DNA of 52,025 nucleotides from assembly GCA_009911355.1 (NCBI GenBank), contig QXXE01000024.1, forward strand, positions 1-52,025, given 5' to 3'. The notes beneath the pieces were generated by a model that was not told the origin of the DNA, did not search any database, and saw nothing but the letters and a program-made list of their open reading frames with translations. Shown in pieces: positions 1 through 6,573 of this stretch. The DNA comes from Clostridiaceae bacterium. GTDB taxonomy: Bacteria; Bacillota; Clostridia; Oscillospirales; Butyricicoccaceae. Both the position numbers and the translations under genes were made by a program. Every line of letters begins with the position of its first letter. Positions within the stretch are counted from its first letter, which is position 1.

Positions 1-104
1 GCAGAGCCCTGCCGCTGCCCGCGTAGGGCCTGGGTGCAGGGCAGAACCCTGCCGCTGCCCGCGTAGGGCCAAAATAGGGCAGCCAGAGGGCGCGAAGCCC
101 CCTG
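1..104. repeat. Palindromic repeat cassette (left edge)
   Basis: Two near-identical units of the hairpin-forming sequence gcagagccctgc / gccgctgcccgcgtagggcc lie in tandem, followed by a further hairpin, ccagagggc-gcgaa-gccccctgg, at 81-103. The same modules recur in intergenic gaps across the window. On the minus strand this cassette lies just beyond the 3' side of the large RNA and could help terminate it, but I see no clear T-run. Confidence 0.7.
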
Positions 105-169
105 GCGCATCCCGTTGTGGCAGCAAGCCGGGTAAATCTTACGGCTTAGGTTCGGTTGGGTTTCCCCGC

Positions 170-803
170 GCCCTGCCGCGCGTCGCCGCTGGCGGTGGTT
201 TCCCATTATAGGGCGCGCCGGCGTGTTACCAGCACCGGGACCGAATTGCCACTGAGTCCGTACTGCAGCCCCCGCCCTGCCGCACGGGGATTCTCACCCC
301 GCACACTGCCTAGATGATTTCCATAACAGGCAACACATCTCTTAGCCTCTTTTGCAGACCCGGTTTCAGGAGTCAATGCCCGGCTGTGCCTTGCGCACAG
401 CACGCCGGGTGGATACCCCATCCACCGCCCCCACTCAAGGCAGGCTACTCTGCACACAGCACTTTGACGCGGTCTGCGCGGTTGGCCGCCGACCCGCCCC
501 GGAGGGCGGGGGGACGGGACTTCACGCAGCCTGTCTCCGCACCGCAATACAGGTTTCATCCTGCGCCGTAGCGCGTCCATCAACCCCGCGCAGGGGTGCT
601 ATAGGCGCACCACAGATACAGGTCTCCACGGCAGCAGGGTCGGTATCCCATGCCATTGGGAAGCGCCCTGAAGCCTTAACCCCCAGCATCCACCCCAAAC
701 TGGGCGTAAGAAGCAAACACCAGGGACTTCATCGATATGCCCTTCAACGGATTTTTAGGCCCGTCCTGGGAGATGTATGCGCTGACTAGGATACAGCGCC
801 ACA
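170..803 (-). ncRNA. ole: OLE RNA (ornate, large, extremophilic RNA), probable
   Basis: About 630 nt directly downstream of ispA on the same strand hold no credible gene. The open frames here are short, arginine- and proline-rich, and lack good ribosome-binding sites. The stretch is rich in potential stems, for example ggggtgagaatcccc and gccccggagggcgggg-type pairs, and differs from the GC-rich repeat cassettes nearby. Known of the family: OLE RNA is about 600 nt, occurs in Firmicutes, binds the membrane protein OapA, and lies in the nusB-xseA-xseB-ispA-OLE-dxs neighbourhood, which matches the order here. Its role is linked to stress, metal and energy homeostasis at the membrane. The class call rests on position, length and structure, because I could not run a covariance model. 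Both ends are approximate. Confidence 0.78.
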
Positions 804-808
804 GCTAT

Positions 809-837
809 ACGTTACCACAAAGCACAGGATTTTTCAA
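809..837 (-). promoter_or_regulatory. Possible promoter for the large RNA
   Basis: On the minus strand TTGAAA (832-837) and TAACGT (809-814) are separated by 17 nt, in the AT-rich gap after ispA. The -10 is poor (3 of 6 consensus positions). Transcription from it would start near 802. Read-through from ispA followed by processing is an alternative. Confidence 0.35.
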
Positions 838-907
838 GTAAAATTGAATAAAAATTCATAATTTATTCAAAATGCCAGCCGCCTTGCCGGGCGGCCCGGC
901 GGTAGGG

Positions 908-1804
908 TCAGCAGTCGCGGGAGACGAGATAGTTAGCGAGATCGGTGAGGAAGCCGTGGTCGGGGAAGAGCTGGGCGGCGCGGATGGCGTTGTCGGTGAG
1001 CTCGCGCACGAGCTCGTAGCAGCGCTGCACGCCGAGCAGGGAGGGGAAGGTTGCCTTGCTGTTTTCGGCGTCGGAGCCGATGGGCTTGCCGAAGCGGGTA
1101 ATATCGCCTTCGATGTCAAGCAGGTCGTCCTCGATCTGGAAAGCAAGGCCGAGGTTGTCGGTATAGCGTGAGGCGGCTTCGAGGGCTTCGTCGTCGCCGC
1201 CTGCGATGATGCAGCCCATTGCGGCGGCGGCGCCGATCAGCCGCCCGGTTTTGAGCTGTTGGAGGAGCATGAGGGCTTCCTGCGGGATGCGCCGGCCTTC
1301 GGACTCGAGGTCGAGGATCTGGCCGCCGATCATGCCGTCCATGCCGGCGGCGCGGGCGAGGCAGCTTGCGGCCTGGAGGACGGTATCGGCGGGGAGGCCG
1401 GCGGTGCTGCGGGGGTCGAGGGCGGTTTCAAAGGCGCGGGTGAGGAGGGCGTCGCCTGCGAGCACGGCGGTAGCTTCGCCGAAGGCTTTGTGGTTGGTGG
1501 GCTTGCCGCGGCGGAGGTCGTCGTCGTCCATGCAGGGCAGGTCGTCGTGGATCAGGGAATAGGTGTGGATCATTTCGAGGGCGGCGGCGAAGGGGAGGGC
1601 TTTTGAGAGGTCGCCGCCGCAGACGCGGCAGAACTCGAGGACGAGGGCGGGGCGCAGGCGTTTGCCGCCGCCGAGGGCGGAATAGCGGGTTGCATGGAAG
1701 ATGGAGGGGTAGAGGGATTCGTTGGGGGAAGAGAGCGCGGTTTCGAGCGCTTTTTCGGTCATATTCGCATAATAGCTGAGGCGTTCGGTGAGGGTCATGG
1801 TCAC
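908..1804 (-). CDS. ispA: Polyprenyl (farnesyl) diphosphate synthase
   Basis: Condenses isopentenyl diphosphate with allylic diphosphates to make farnesyl/geranyl diphosphate for isoprenoid and undecaprenyl lipid synthesis in the cytosol. The 298-residue protein has family-typical length. Visible motifs are GGGKRLRP (45-52), the first Asp-rich motif DDLPCMDDDD (87-96), GGQ (160-162), the second Asp-rich motif DDLLD (226-230), and K-x3-GSD near 240-245. The listed start is a GTG overlapping the xseB stop (GTGA). An ATG two codons on, at 1798, has better spacing (10 nt) from the AGGAGG and may be the true start. Last protein gene of the nusB-xseAB operon. A dxs gene is expected just beyond the left edge. 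Confidence 0.95.
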   Translation of the reverse strand: MTMTLTERLSYYANMTEKALETALSSPNESLYPSIFHATRYSALGGGKRLRPALVLEFCRVCGGDLSKALPFAAALEMIHTYSLIHDDLPCMDDDDLRRGKPTNHKAFGEATAVLAGDALLTRAFETALDPRSTAGLPADTVLQAASCLARAAGMDGMIGGQILDLESEGRRIPQEALMLLQQLKTGRLIGAAAAMGCIIAGGDDEALEAASRYTDNLGLAFQIEDDLLDIEGDITRFGKPIGSDAENSKATFPSLLGVQRCYELVRELTDNAIRAAQLFPDHGFLTDLANYLVSRDC

Positions 1805-2037
1805 GGTTCCTCCTGGATAAAGGGTGATTCCTGCACGGAGCCGTCGGGCTGGGGGCGCAGGATGGTAACTTTCTGTTCGGCCTCGTCGAGCATTTTGTGC
1901 AGGGAGGCGGCGAGTTTGGTGCCTTCTTCGAAGAGGGCGACGCTGTCGTCTAGGGGGGTATCGCCTTGTTCCATTTTGCGGACGATCTCCTCGAGACGCG
2001 CCATAGAGGTTTCAAAGGTTTGTTTTTTCGCAGCCAT
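1801..2037 (-). CDS. xseB: Exodeoxyribonuclease VII small subunit
   Basis: A 78-residue protein with the XseB pattern: FETSMARLEEIVRKME, then GDTPLDDSVALFEEGTKL, then a helical stretch ending in EAEQKV. XseB wraps the large subunit to form exonuclease VII, which degrades single-stranded DNA into oligonucleotides during repair. It overlaps ispA by 4 nt, suggesting translational coupling. It starts at an ATG preceded by AAAGGA. It is separated from xseA by a 337-bp gap filled with palindromic repeats, unusual for two subunits needed in fixed proportion. Confidence 0.96.
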   Translation of the reverse strand: MAAKKQTFETSMARLEEIVRKMEQGDTPLDDSVALFEEGTKLAASLHKMLDEAEQKVTILRPQPDGSVQESPFIQEEP

Positions 2038-2057
2038 AGGCTTGTTCCTTTCTACGG

Positions 2058-2200
2058 TCCCCCCAGAGGGCGCCGCCCTCTGGACACCCGCGCCTGCGCG
2101 GCGGGCGGCAGGGCTCTGCCCTGCACCCGCTGGGGCTTTCGCCCCAGACCCCGGAGATGCTTTCGCATCTCTAGATCGCCTGCGGGCGGGACGGGAGTTT
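2058..2200. repeat. Composite palindromic repeat cassette between xseA and xseB
   Basis: Consecutive short palindromes: ccagagggc-gcc-gccctctgg, the gcagggctctgccctgc unit, gctggggctttcgccccag, gagatgctttcgcatctc, then cgcctgcgggcgggacggg. This module order recurs near 18130-18220 and, inverted, near 22485-22570. No gene fits here. Confidence 0.8.
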
Positions 2201-2229
2201 GGAGGTTTTTTCTTTTTTTAGTGTTCCGT

Positions 2230-2348
2230 GCCCCAGCCCGCCATTATGGCAGCGGGCTGGGGCGGTTTACGCTGGCGCAGGGGTGCTGACCCGCTGACCG
2301 CTCTCCCGCCGGGAACCCGCTGGCAGAACGACGCCAGCGGGTTCCCGG
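2230..2348. repeat. Two perfect hairpins before xseB
   Basis: Arms GCCCCAGCCCGC (2230-2241 and 2252-2263) enclose a 10-nt loop. Arms of 16 bp at 2309-2324 and 2333-2348 enclose 8 nt. Both lie inside the xseA-xseB gap. Neither has a strong T-run on the minus strand, so they may act as processing or stability elements rather than terminators. Confidence 0.6.
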
Positions 2349-2374
2349 CTTCTGAAAGTGCGTCCCGGGGAGTT

Positions 2375-3682
2375 TTACAGTTGCGAATTGTGGGGAGGGG
2401 GCTTTTTGGTGGGTTTGCGGGATTTTATGGTTTTTTCGACAAGGCATTCTGCGCTGCCTTTTTCAAACCGTACCTGAATGTGGTCGCCTTTGCGCAGAGT
2501 TTGCGCGTTAGTGATTGCTGTGCCGTCGCGCGTCGCCAGCGCGTATCCGCGCCCGAGGACGCGCAGCGGGCTCATTGCGTCCAGCCCGACTGCTGCGCGT
2601 CTGAGCCGTTCGCGCTCCTGGCTGATTTTTTGTGCGGCGAGCCCTGACAGCCGGTCTGCCGCGAGGTCAGCGGCAAGCCGCCGCTCCGCAAGCCTGCCCG
2701 TAAACCCGTGTTCCAGCCGTTCGGCCTGCCGTGTGAGCGCCGCCCGTTTTTCTGCGAGCGTATGCGCCGGGCTGTGCGCCGCGAGCCGTGCGCCGAGAAG
2801 GTTGACTTTTTGTGCGCGGCGTTCCAGCGTTCTGTGGTAAGCCGTTTCCAGCCGCTTTTCAAGCTGCCGCAGCTGGGCGCGGACGTCCGTTTGATCGGGG
2901 ACGGCGAGCTCCGCCGCGCCCGAAGGGGTCGGCGCGCGCAGGTCGGCGACAAAGTCGGCGATGGTCACATCAGGCTCGTGCCCGACCGCTGAGATCACCG
3001 GGATTGCCGACCCGGCAATCGCCCGCGCGACGGCTTCGTCATTAAAAGCCCAAAGGTCTTCCAGCGAGCCGCCGCCCCGCCCTGTGATGATTAGATCGTC
3101 CTCCGCGAGCTGGTTGGCAAATGCAAGCGCACGGCATAAGCTGCGGGGCGCGCCCTCGCCCTGCACAAGCACCGGGAAAATCCGCACCCGCGCGAGCGGC
3201 CACCGCCGCCCCAAAATGCGCACCATATCGCGCACCGCAGCACCGCTTTCCGCCGTCACGAGCGCGATCGAGCCCGGGATTACAGGCAGCGGACGTTTCC
3301 GGGCTTCGTCGAAAAGCCCCTCGCGGTATAGCTTTTCCTTCAGCTGCTCGAATGCGACATGGAGCGCACCCGCGCCGTCAGGCATCAGCTCCGCGATATA
3401 AAGCTGTACTTGCCCCGATTTTGGGTAGCTGCTCACCCGTCCCCGCGCAACGACTTTCATCCCGTTTTGCAGCCGGAACCGCAGCCGTGCTGCGTCCGAC
3501 CGGAACATCACGGCGTTGATTGCCGCGCCCTCGTCCTTGAGCGTAAAATAATGATGCCCCGATGGGTGCGGGCGATAATTGGAAATTTCCCCCGCGACAA
3601 ACAGGCCGTGGAAAGCGGGGTCCGATTCCAGCAGCCGTTTGATTTCATTGTTCAGCTTTGTGACAGTGTAGATGGTACTCAT
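2375..3682 (-). CDS. xseA: Exodeoxyribonuclease VII large subunit
   Basis: Catalytic subunit of exonuclease VII, acting on single-stranded DNA in both directions. The 435-residue protein has an N-terminal OB-fold (about 1-100, with LFVAGEISNYRPHPSGHHYFT and FRSDAARLRF), a central catalytic domain (RGGGSLEDLWAFNDE, PVISAVGHEPDVTIADFVADLRAPTPSGAAE), a long coiled-coil middle, and a C-terminal beta segment (SPLRVLGRGYALA). Length is normal apart from a Lys/Pro-rich tail. The ATG follows a modest GAGGG. It sits in the operon after the Kae1-like gene, with a hairpin-rich 282-bp gap upstream. Confidence 0.96.
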   Translation of the reverse strand: MSTIYTVTKLNNEIKRLLESDPAFHGLFVAGEISNYRPHPSGHHYFTLKDEGAAINAVMFRSDAARLRFRLQNGMKVVARGRVSSYPKSGQVQLYIAELMPDGAGALHVAFEQLKEKLYREGLFDEARKRPLPVIPGSIALVTAESGAAVRDMVRILGRRWPLARVRIFPVLVQGEGAPRSLCRALAFANQLAEDDLIITGRGGGSLEDLWAFNDEAVARAIAGSAIPVISAVGHEPDVTIADFVADLRAPTPSGAAELAVPDQTDVRAQLRQLEKRLETAYHRTLERRAQKVNLLGARLAAHSPAHTLAEKRAALTRQAERLEHGFTGRLAERRLAADLAADRLSGLAAQKISQERERLRRAAVGLDAMSPLRVLGRGYALATRDGTAITNAQTLRKGDHIQVRFEKGSAECLVEKTIKSRKPTKKPPPHNSQL

Positions 3683-3802
3683 AAAAGCCCTCGTTTAGAG
3701 CACTTGAAATATTTCTTAAATAGTGGTAGAAAGGTAAAACATAGAGCGGGTGAGAGGTAAAACCCGGAAACGTTTTCAGCGCGATGCAGAGCACGGTCAG
3801 GT

Positions 3803-3955
3803 GTTCTCCATCCCGCCCGCAGGCGATGGAAGGGAGTCCAGAGGGACGAACCGCCGCCATCAAATGCGCCCATCAGGGCGCGCGGCGGTGAGTTTGAGCG
3901 GCGGCGCGCGATTTTCGAGCGCGCCGTAAACTACATGCCAGTGGCATGTAGTTTA
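3803..3955. repeat. Repeat fragments and a 14-bp perfect palindrome
   Basis: Repeat fragments (cccgcccgcaggcgatgg, then a ccagagggacgaac unit) are followed by GC-rich sequence and a near-perfect palindrome, TAAACTACATGCCA (3927-3940) with its complement at 3942-3955 around one central base. It lies between the Kae1-like gene and xseA on the minus strand. It looks like a cruciform or partial terminator, but no T-run follows. Confidence 0.6.
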
Positions 3956-3961
3956 GCGAAC

Positions 3962-4042
3962 GGCCTAGCCCCTCTGGCGCTGTCCGCGTAGGACCGCCCG
4001 CCGCGTAGGCGCGGGGTGCAGGGGCAGAGCCCCGCCGCTCGC
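3962..4042. repeat. Repeat cassette overlapping the 3' end of the Kae1-like gene
   Basis: The modules (cctctggcgctgtccgcgtaggaccgcccgccgcgtaggcg, then the gtgcaggggcagagccccgccgctcgcc unit) match intergenic copies near 15860-15910, 29320-29365 and 22550-22925. Here they are translated as the last 25 or so residues of the Kae1-like protein. Confidence 0.75.
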
Positions 4043-4978
4043 CGAGCAGGCGCGCAGCTGCCGCGCCGCCAGCACCGCAGCCCCGACCGCGTTGTCACCC
4101 GATAGCTCAGGCGTGGCGAATGCGCAGCCGAACCGCGCCGAAAGGCGCTCCTGGAGCAGCGTGCAGCTCATCACGCCGCCCGCGCACAGCACGGGCAGCT
4201 TTGCCTGTGCGAGCGCCTGAGCGGTGGCCTCCGCAACTGCGTTTAAAATCGTTTCAACAGTGAACCGCGCGACCGTTTCGGGCGGCGCGCCCTTCTTTGC
4301 CAGCGCTTCCACTTGGTTCTGCATCCCGGACAGCGAAAATTCGCAGTCCTTCACCTTGGGCCGGTAGGCTTTTACCGGTGCGGTGCAGATCTGCTGCAAC
4401 TGGTCAAGCGCTGCCCCCGCCGGGAACGCCAGCCCGAGCAGCTGCCCACAGCGGTCGATCAGCTGCCCCGCCGCAAGGTCGGTCGTGCCGCCGATGCGTT
4501 CCGCGTTCGGGAGCCCGTCCGCGCCCGCCCGTACATGCAGCAGCTCGCTCGTCCCGCCCGACAGGTGCCACGCGAAGAATTCCCCGTCAAGCAGCCTCAG
4601 CTGCCCAGCCGACAGCGCCGCAGCCGCGAGATGCCCCTGCTGGTGCGAACAGGGAAAAAGCGGCACGCCCAAAAGCTGTGCCGCCGTGCGCGCAGCGTTT
4701 TCCCCGGCGAGGAAGCACGGCATATACGACCCCTCGACCGCCCGCGGCCGCGTGCTGACCCCGACCGCCCGCGGCTTGAGCCCTTCCGGCAGCCTGCCGA
4801 CCTGCTCGTGCAGGTGCAGCGTGTGCTGGAAAAGCGCGTCCGACTGCCGCAGCCCGATCGCCCCCGCAGGCACGTCAAGCAGCCGCCCGCAGTTCTGGTA
4901 TTCGCCGGTTTCCGGGTCGTAAGCCGCCGCCGACGTGCGGTAGTTGGATGTGTCGATGCCGAGGACCGGGTTATGCAT
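3965..4978 (-). CDS. Kae1/TsaD-like ASKHA-fold protein
   Basis: Related to TsaD, the threonylcarbamoyl-transfer subunit of tRNA t6A synthesis, but a divergent paralog of the kind found between nusB and xseA in clostridia. The start ATG at 4978 overlaps the nusB stop by 8 nt. The preceding in-frame codons are just nusB in another frame. Visible: LGIDTSNYRTS at the N-terminus, a metal-site-like SHQQGHLAAA, the phosphate-binding-like HLSGGTSELLHV, FPAGAALD, and AGGVMSCTLLQERL. The canonical TsaD HHxxGH motif is weakened (SHQQGH). The last 25 or so residues are encoded by a repeat cassette and have no family counterpart. Function unproven; a regular tsaD is expected elsewhere. Confidence 0.8.
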   Translation of the reverse strand: MHNPVLGIDTSNYRTSAAAYDPETGEYQNCGRLLDVPAGAIGLRQSDALFQHTLHLHEQVGRLPEGLKPRAVGVSTRPRAVEGSYMPCFLAGENAARTAAQLLGVPLFPCSHQQGHLAAAALSAGQLRLLDGEFFAWHLSGGTSELLHVRAGADGLPNAERIGGTTDLAAGQLIDRCGQLLGLAFPAGAALDQLQQICTAPVKAYRPKVKDCEFSLSGMQNQVEALAKKGAPPETVARFTVETILNAVAEATAQALAQAKLPVLCAGGVMSCTLLQERLSARFGCAFATPELSGDNAVGAAVLAARQLRACSASGGALPLHPAPTRRAVLRGQRQRG

Positions 4979-5504
4979 CGGCGTTTCCGGCGGCAGGATC
5001 GTTTGCTTCGCCTGCTTCGCCCGGTGTGGCTTCTGCGGCGGCGTTGACTGCTGCCGTTTTGGAACGCTCTGCGCGCCCCAGCGAGCCCAGGATGCCGTTG
5101 ACGAACTTCCCGGCCTCCTCCGAGTCGTAGGCTTTTGCAAGCTCGACCGCTTCATTGATCGCCGCGCCCGTCGGCACGTCGTGTACATAGTCCATTTCGT
5201 ACAGCGCAAGCCGTAAGATAGCGCGCGAAATACGGGTGACGCGCTTCAGGCTCCACCCCTTGAGGTTGTCGGCGATCTGTTTGTCAAGCTCGTCCCGGTG
5301 CGCGGCGACGCCCTGCACCACCTGCACGATGTAGGCGGTCTGCTGGGCGCTCAGCTGCCCGGCGTAAAGCTCATTTTCCCCGGCGATGGATGCGCATTCC
5401 TCTTTGTCGAGCCGTTCCAGGATGCTTTCTTCGGTTTCTAATTCGTGGAAATCCATCTCATAGATCAAATGCAGTGCGATTTCCCTTGCTTTCGTTCTGC
5501 TCAC
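4971..5504 (-). CDS. nusB: Transcription antitermination factor NusB
   Basis: An all-helical RNA-binding protein that joins NusE (S10) at boxA for rRNA antitermination. The 177 residues begin MSRTKAREIALHLIYEMDF, and the C-terminal core contains RISRAILRLALYEMDY and INEAVELAKAYDSEEAGKFVNG, both diagnostic. The core ends near residue 145, followed by an Ala/Glu-rich tail of about 30 residues that is longer than usual. The start codon is GTG, with AGGGGG 7 nt upstream. First gene of the operon, with a strong promoter at 5544-5572. Its 3' end overlaps the Kae1-like gene. Confidence 0.96.
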   Translation of the reverse strand: MSRTKAREIALHLIYEMDFHELETEESILERLDKEECASIAGENELYAGQLSAQQTAYIVQVVQGVAAHRDELDKQIADNLKGWSLKRVTRISRAILRLALYEMDYVHDVPTGAAINEAVELAKAYDSEEAGKFVNGILGSLGRAERSKTAAVNAAAEATPGEAGEANDPAAGNADA

Positions 5505-5543
5505 GGTGTACCCCCTGTCAAGTCTGCTGGTTTCTTATCCATA

Positions 5544-5572
5544 TTGTACAGGAAAAACAGGGCGATTGCAAG
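5544..5572 (-). promoter_or_regulatory. Sigma-A-type promoter of the nusB-ispA operon
   Basis: On the minus strand TTGCAA (5567-5572), a 17-nt spacer and TACAAT (5544-5549) lie 40 bp upstream of the nusB GTG. Match is 4/6 and 5/6 with ideal spacing. Confidence 0.7.
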
Positions 5573-5731
5573 GGTGGACTCGCGGTATGGCTGGGTTTTC
5601 AGCAGGTTTTGGCGGTTTGCCCGATTTTTTTCCTGCGTCTTGCCGGTGATTATGGTATGCTGCAATAAAGCAAAACCGCGAAAGCCTTACGCAAACGCAA
5701 AACCTTCACGGTGGAAACGGGGGCCGGGCCG

Positions 5732-6133
5732 CTAACGGCCGCCCCTTCTTTTCTCTTTATACATGCAAACGGCCGAATGGACGATACAGAGCAGGACAAA
5801 AAGCCCGGTGAAATTGATCCAGATATCCCGGTAGGCGGTTTGCGCCAGCGGTTCCCGGAGCCCGCTGAACCAGACATACGCTAACGCGAGCAGCTGGGAC
5901 GGCACATACGCGGCGGCATATCGGAAAAGCGGCGTCTTGACGGGCAGGCTGGTGCACAGATGAAATGCCGCAAAGCCGATAAAAAGGATGATGGCCCGGT
6001 CTAATTCGTGCCAATTGCCGCTGGGGTCCTCGTAAATGCCGTTACTGAGGTATAGGATGCTGTTGAGGCATGTGATTGCCGTATAGATGATGCAGTAAGC
6101 CGACGCCATGCCAGCCCATTTTTTTCTGTCCAT
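5732..6133 (-). CDS. Small four-helix membrane protein (DUF6608-like)
   Basis: The 133-residue protein starts MDRKKWAGMASAYCIIY at 6133, with GGAGG 6 nt upstream. The further upstream in-frame codons lack a ribosome-binding site. Four hydrophobic segments are visible (about 8-28, 43-63, 71-91, 103-124), with a conserved-looking GIYEDPSGNWHELDRAI loop after the first. The end is basic (YKEKRRGGR). It resembles the uncharacterised DUF6608 family from memory; no function is known. It is transcribed convergently or independently of neighbours. It is not the OLE partner OapA on any evidence here, though OapA is also a small multi-spanning protein. Confidence 0.65.
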   Translation of the reverse strand: MDRKKWAGMASAYCIIYTAITCLNSILYLSNGIYEDPSGNWHELDRAIILFIGFAAFHLCTSLPVKTPLFRYAAAYVPSQLLALAYVWFSGLREPLAQTAYRDIWINFTGLFVLLCIVHSAVCMYKEKRRGGR

Positions 6134-6283
6134 GGTTCCTCCAATCCCGATGCTTCGCCCTGCCCGTTCCCGGCTGGGCGGCGGTCTGACAGGCTGATTA
6201 TAGCACAGGCGCGCACCCGGTTTCAACCGGTTTGGGCAAAAACAAGAGGGTGGGCCCGCTCAAAAAAATAGTGCAAAAAGGTC

Positions 6284-6312
6284 TTGCAATCCGGTTGGGG
6301 AGGTGGTATAAT
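6284..6312 (+). promoter_or_regulatory. Strong promoter of the ABC-F gene
   Basis: TTGCAA (6284-6289), a 17-nt spacer and a perfect TATAAT (6307-6312) lie 261 bp ahead of the ABC-F start, leaving a long transcribed leader. Confidence 0.75.
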
Positions 6313-6370
6313 AGCCGCAGTGCAGGCGCGGGATGCTGTGTGCCTGTGAAAAAAAGTAAGGGGTGGAAAG

Positions 6371-6394
6371 ATGCGTTATTCTTCTTGCAGATAA
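6371..6394 (+). CDS. Putative 7-residue leader peptide MRYSSCR
   Basis: An ATG with a good ribosome-binding site (aaggggtgg, 6358-6366) opens a seven-codon frame ending in TAA, about 60 nt after the predicted transcription start. Antibiotic-resistance ABC-F genes in Firmicutes are commonly controlled by ribosome stalling on such short leader frames. Inference only. Confidence 0.45.
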   Translation: MRYSSCR

Positions 6395-6447
6395 CGAAAA
6401 AGGCACAAAAAGCGTGACGATGACGGGAAAAGGCCGTCTGCTTTGCT

Positions 6448-6560
6448 GTGCCGCTGCAAGAAAGTGCGCTTCCTCTCTCCCATTTGAATAGGGGCAGTTT
6501 GCCTCCCGTGGGATATTCAGAGCCGCAGAATGCTTTCTTGCGGTTCTTTTTGATTGCACA
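6448..6560 (+). promoter_or_regulatory. Putative transcription attenuator upstream of the ABC-F gene
   Basis: A terminator-like hairpin, ccgcagaa...ttcttgcgg (6523-6543), is followed by ttcttttt and ends just before the GGAGG of the ABC-F gene. Upstream, gcaagaaag (near 6452-6464) is perfectly complementary to ctttcttgc in the 3' arm of that hairpin, so it can form a competing antiterminator. Together with the leader frame at 6371 this has the layout of ribosome-mediated attenuation. Confidence 0.55.
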
Positions 6561-6573
6561 GGAGGTGTTTTTT

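Noticed and set aside
240..330. Cobalamin riboswitch or RNase P RNA on the minus strand
   Set aside because: A ggtgagaatcccc stretch recalls a cobalamin riboswitch, but the other conserved blocks are missing. RNase P hallmark sequences were not found. Position favours OLE.
206..716. Small open frames in the 1-830 region
   Set aside because: Low-complexity Arg/Pro/Ala translations on both strands without start signals; the region fits a structured RNA better.
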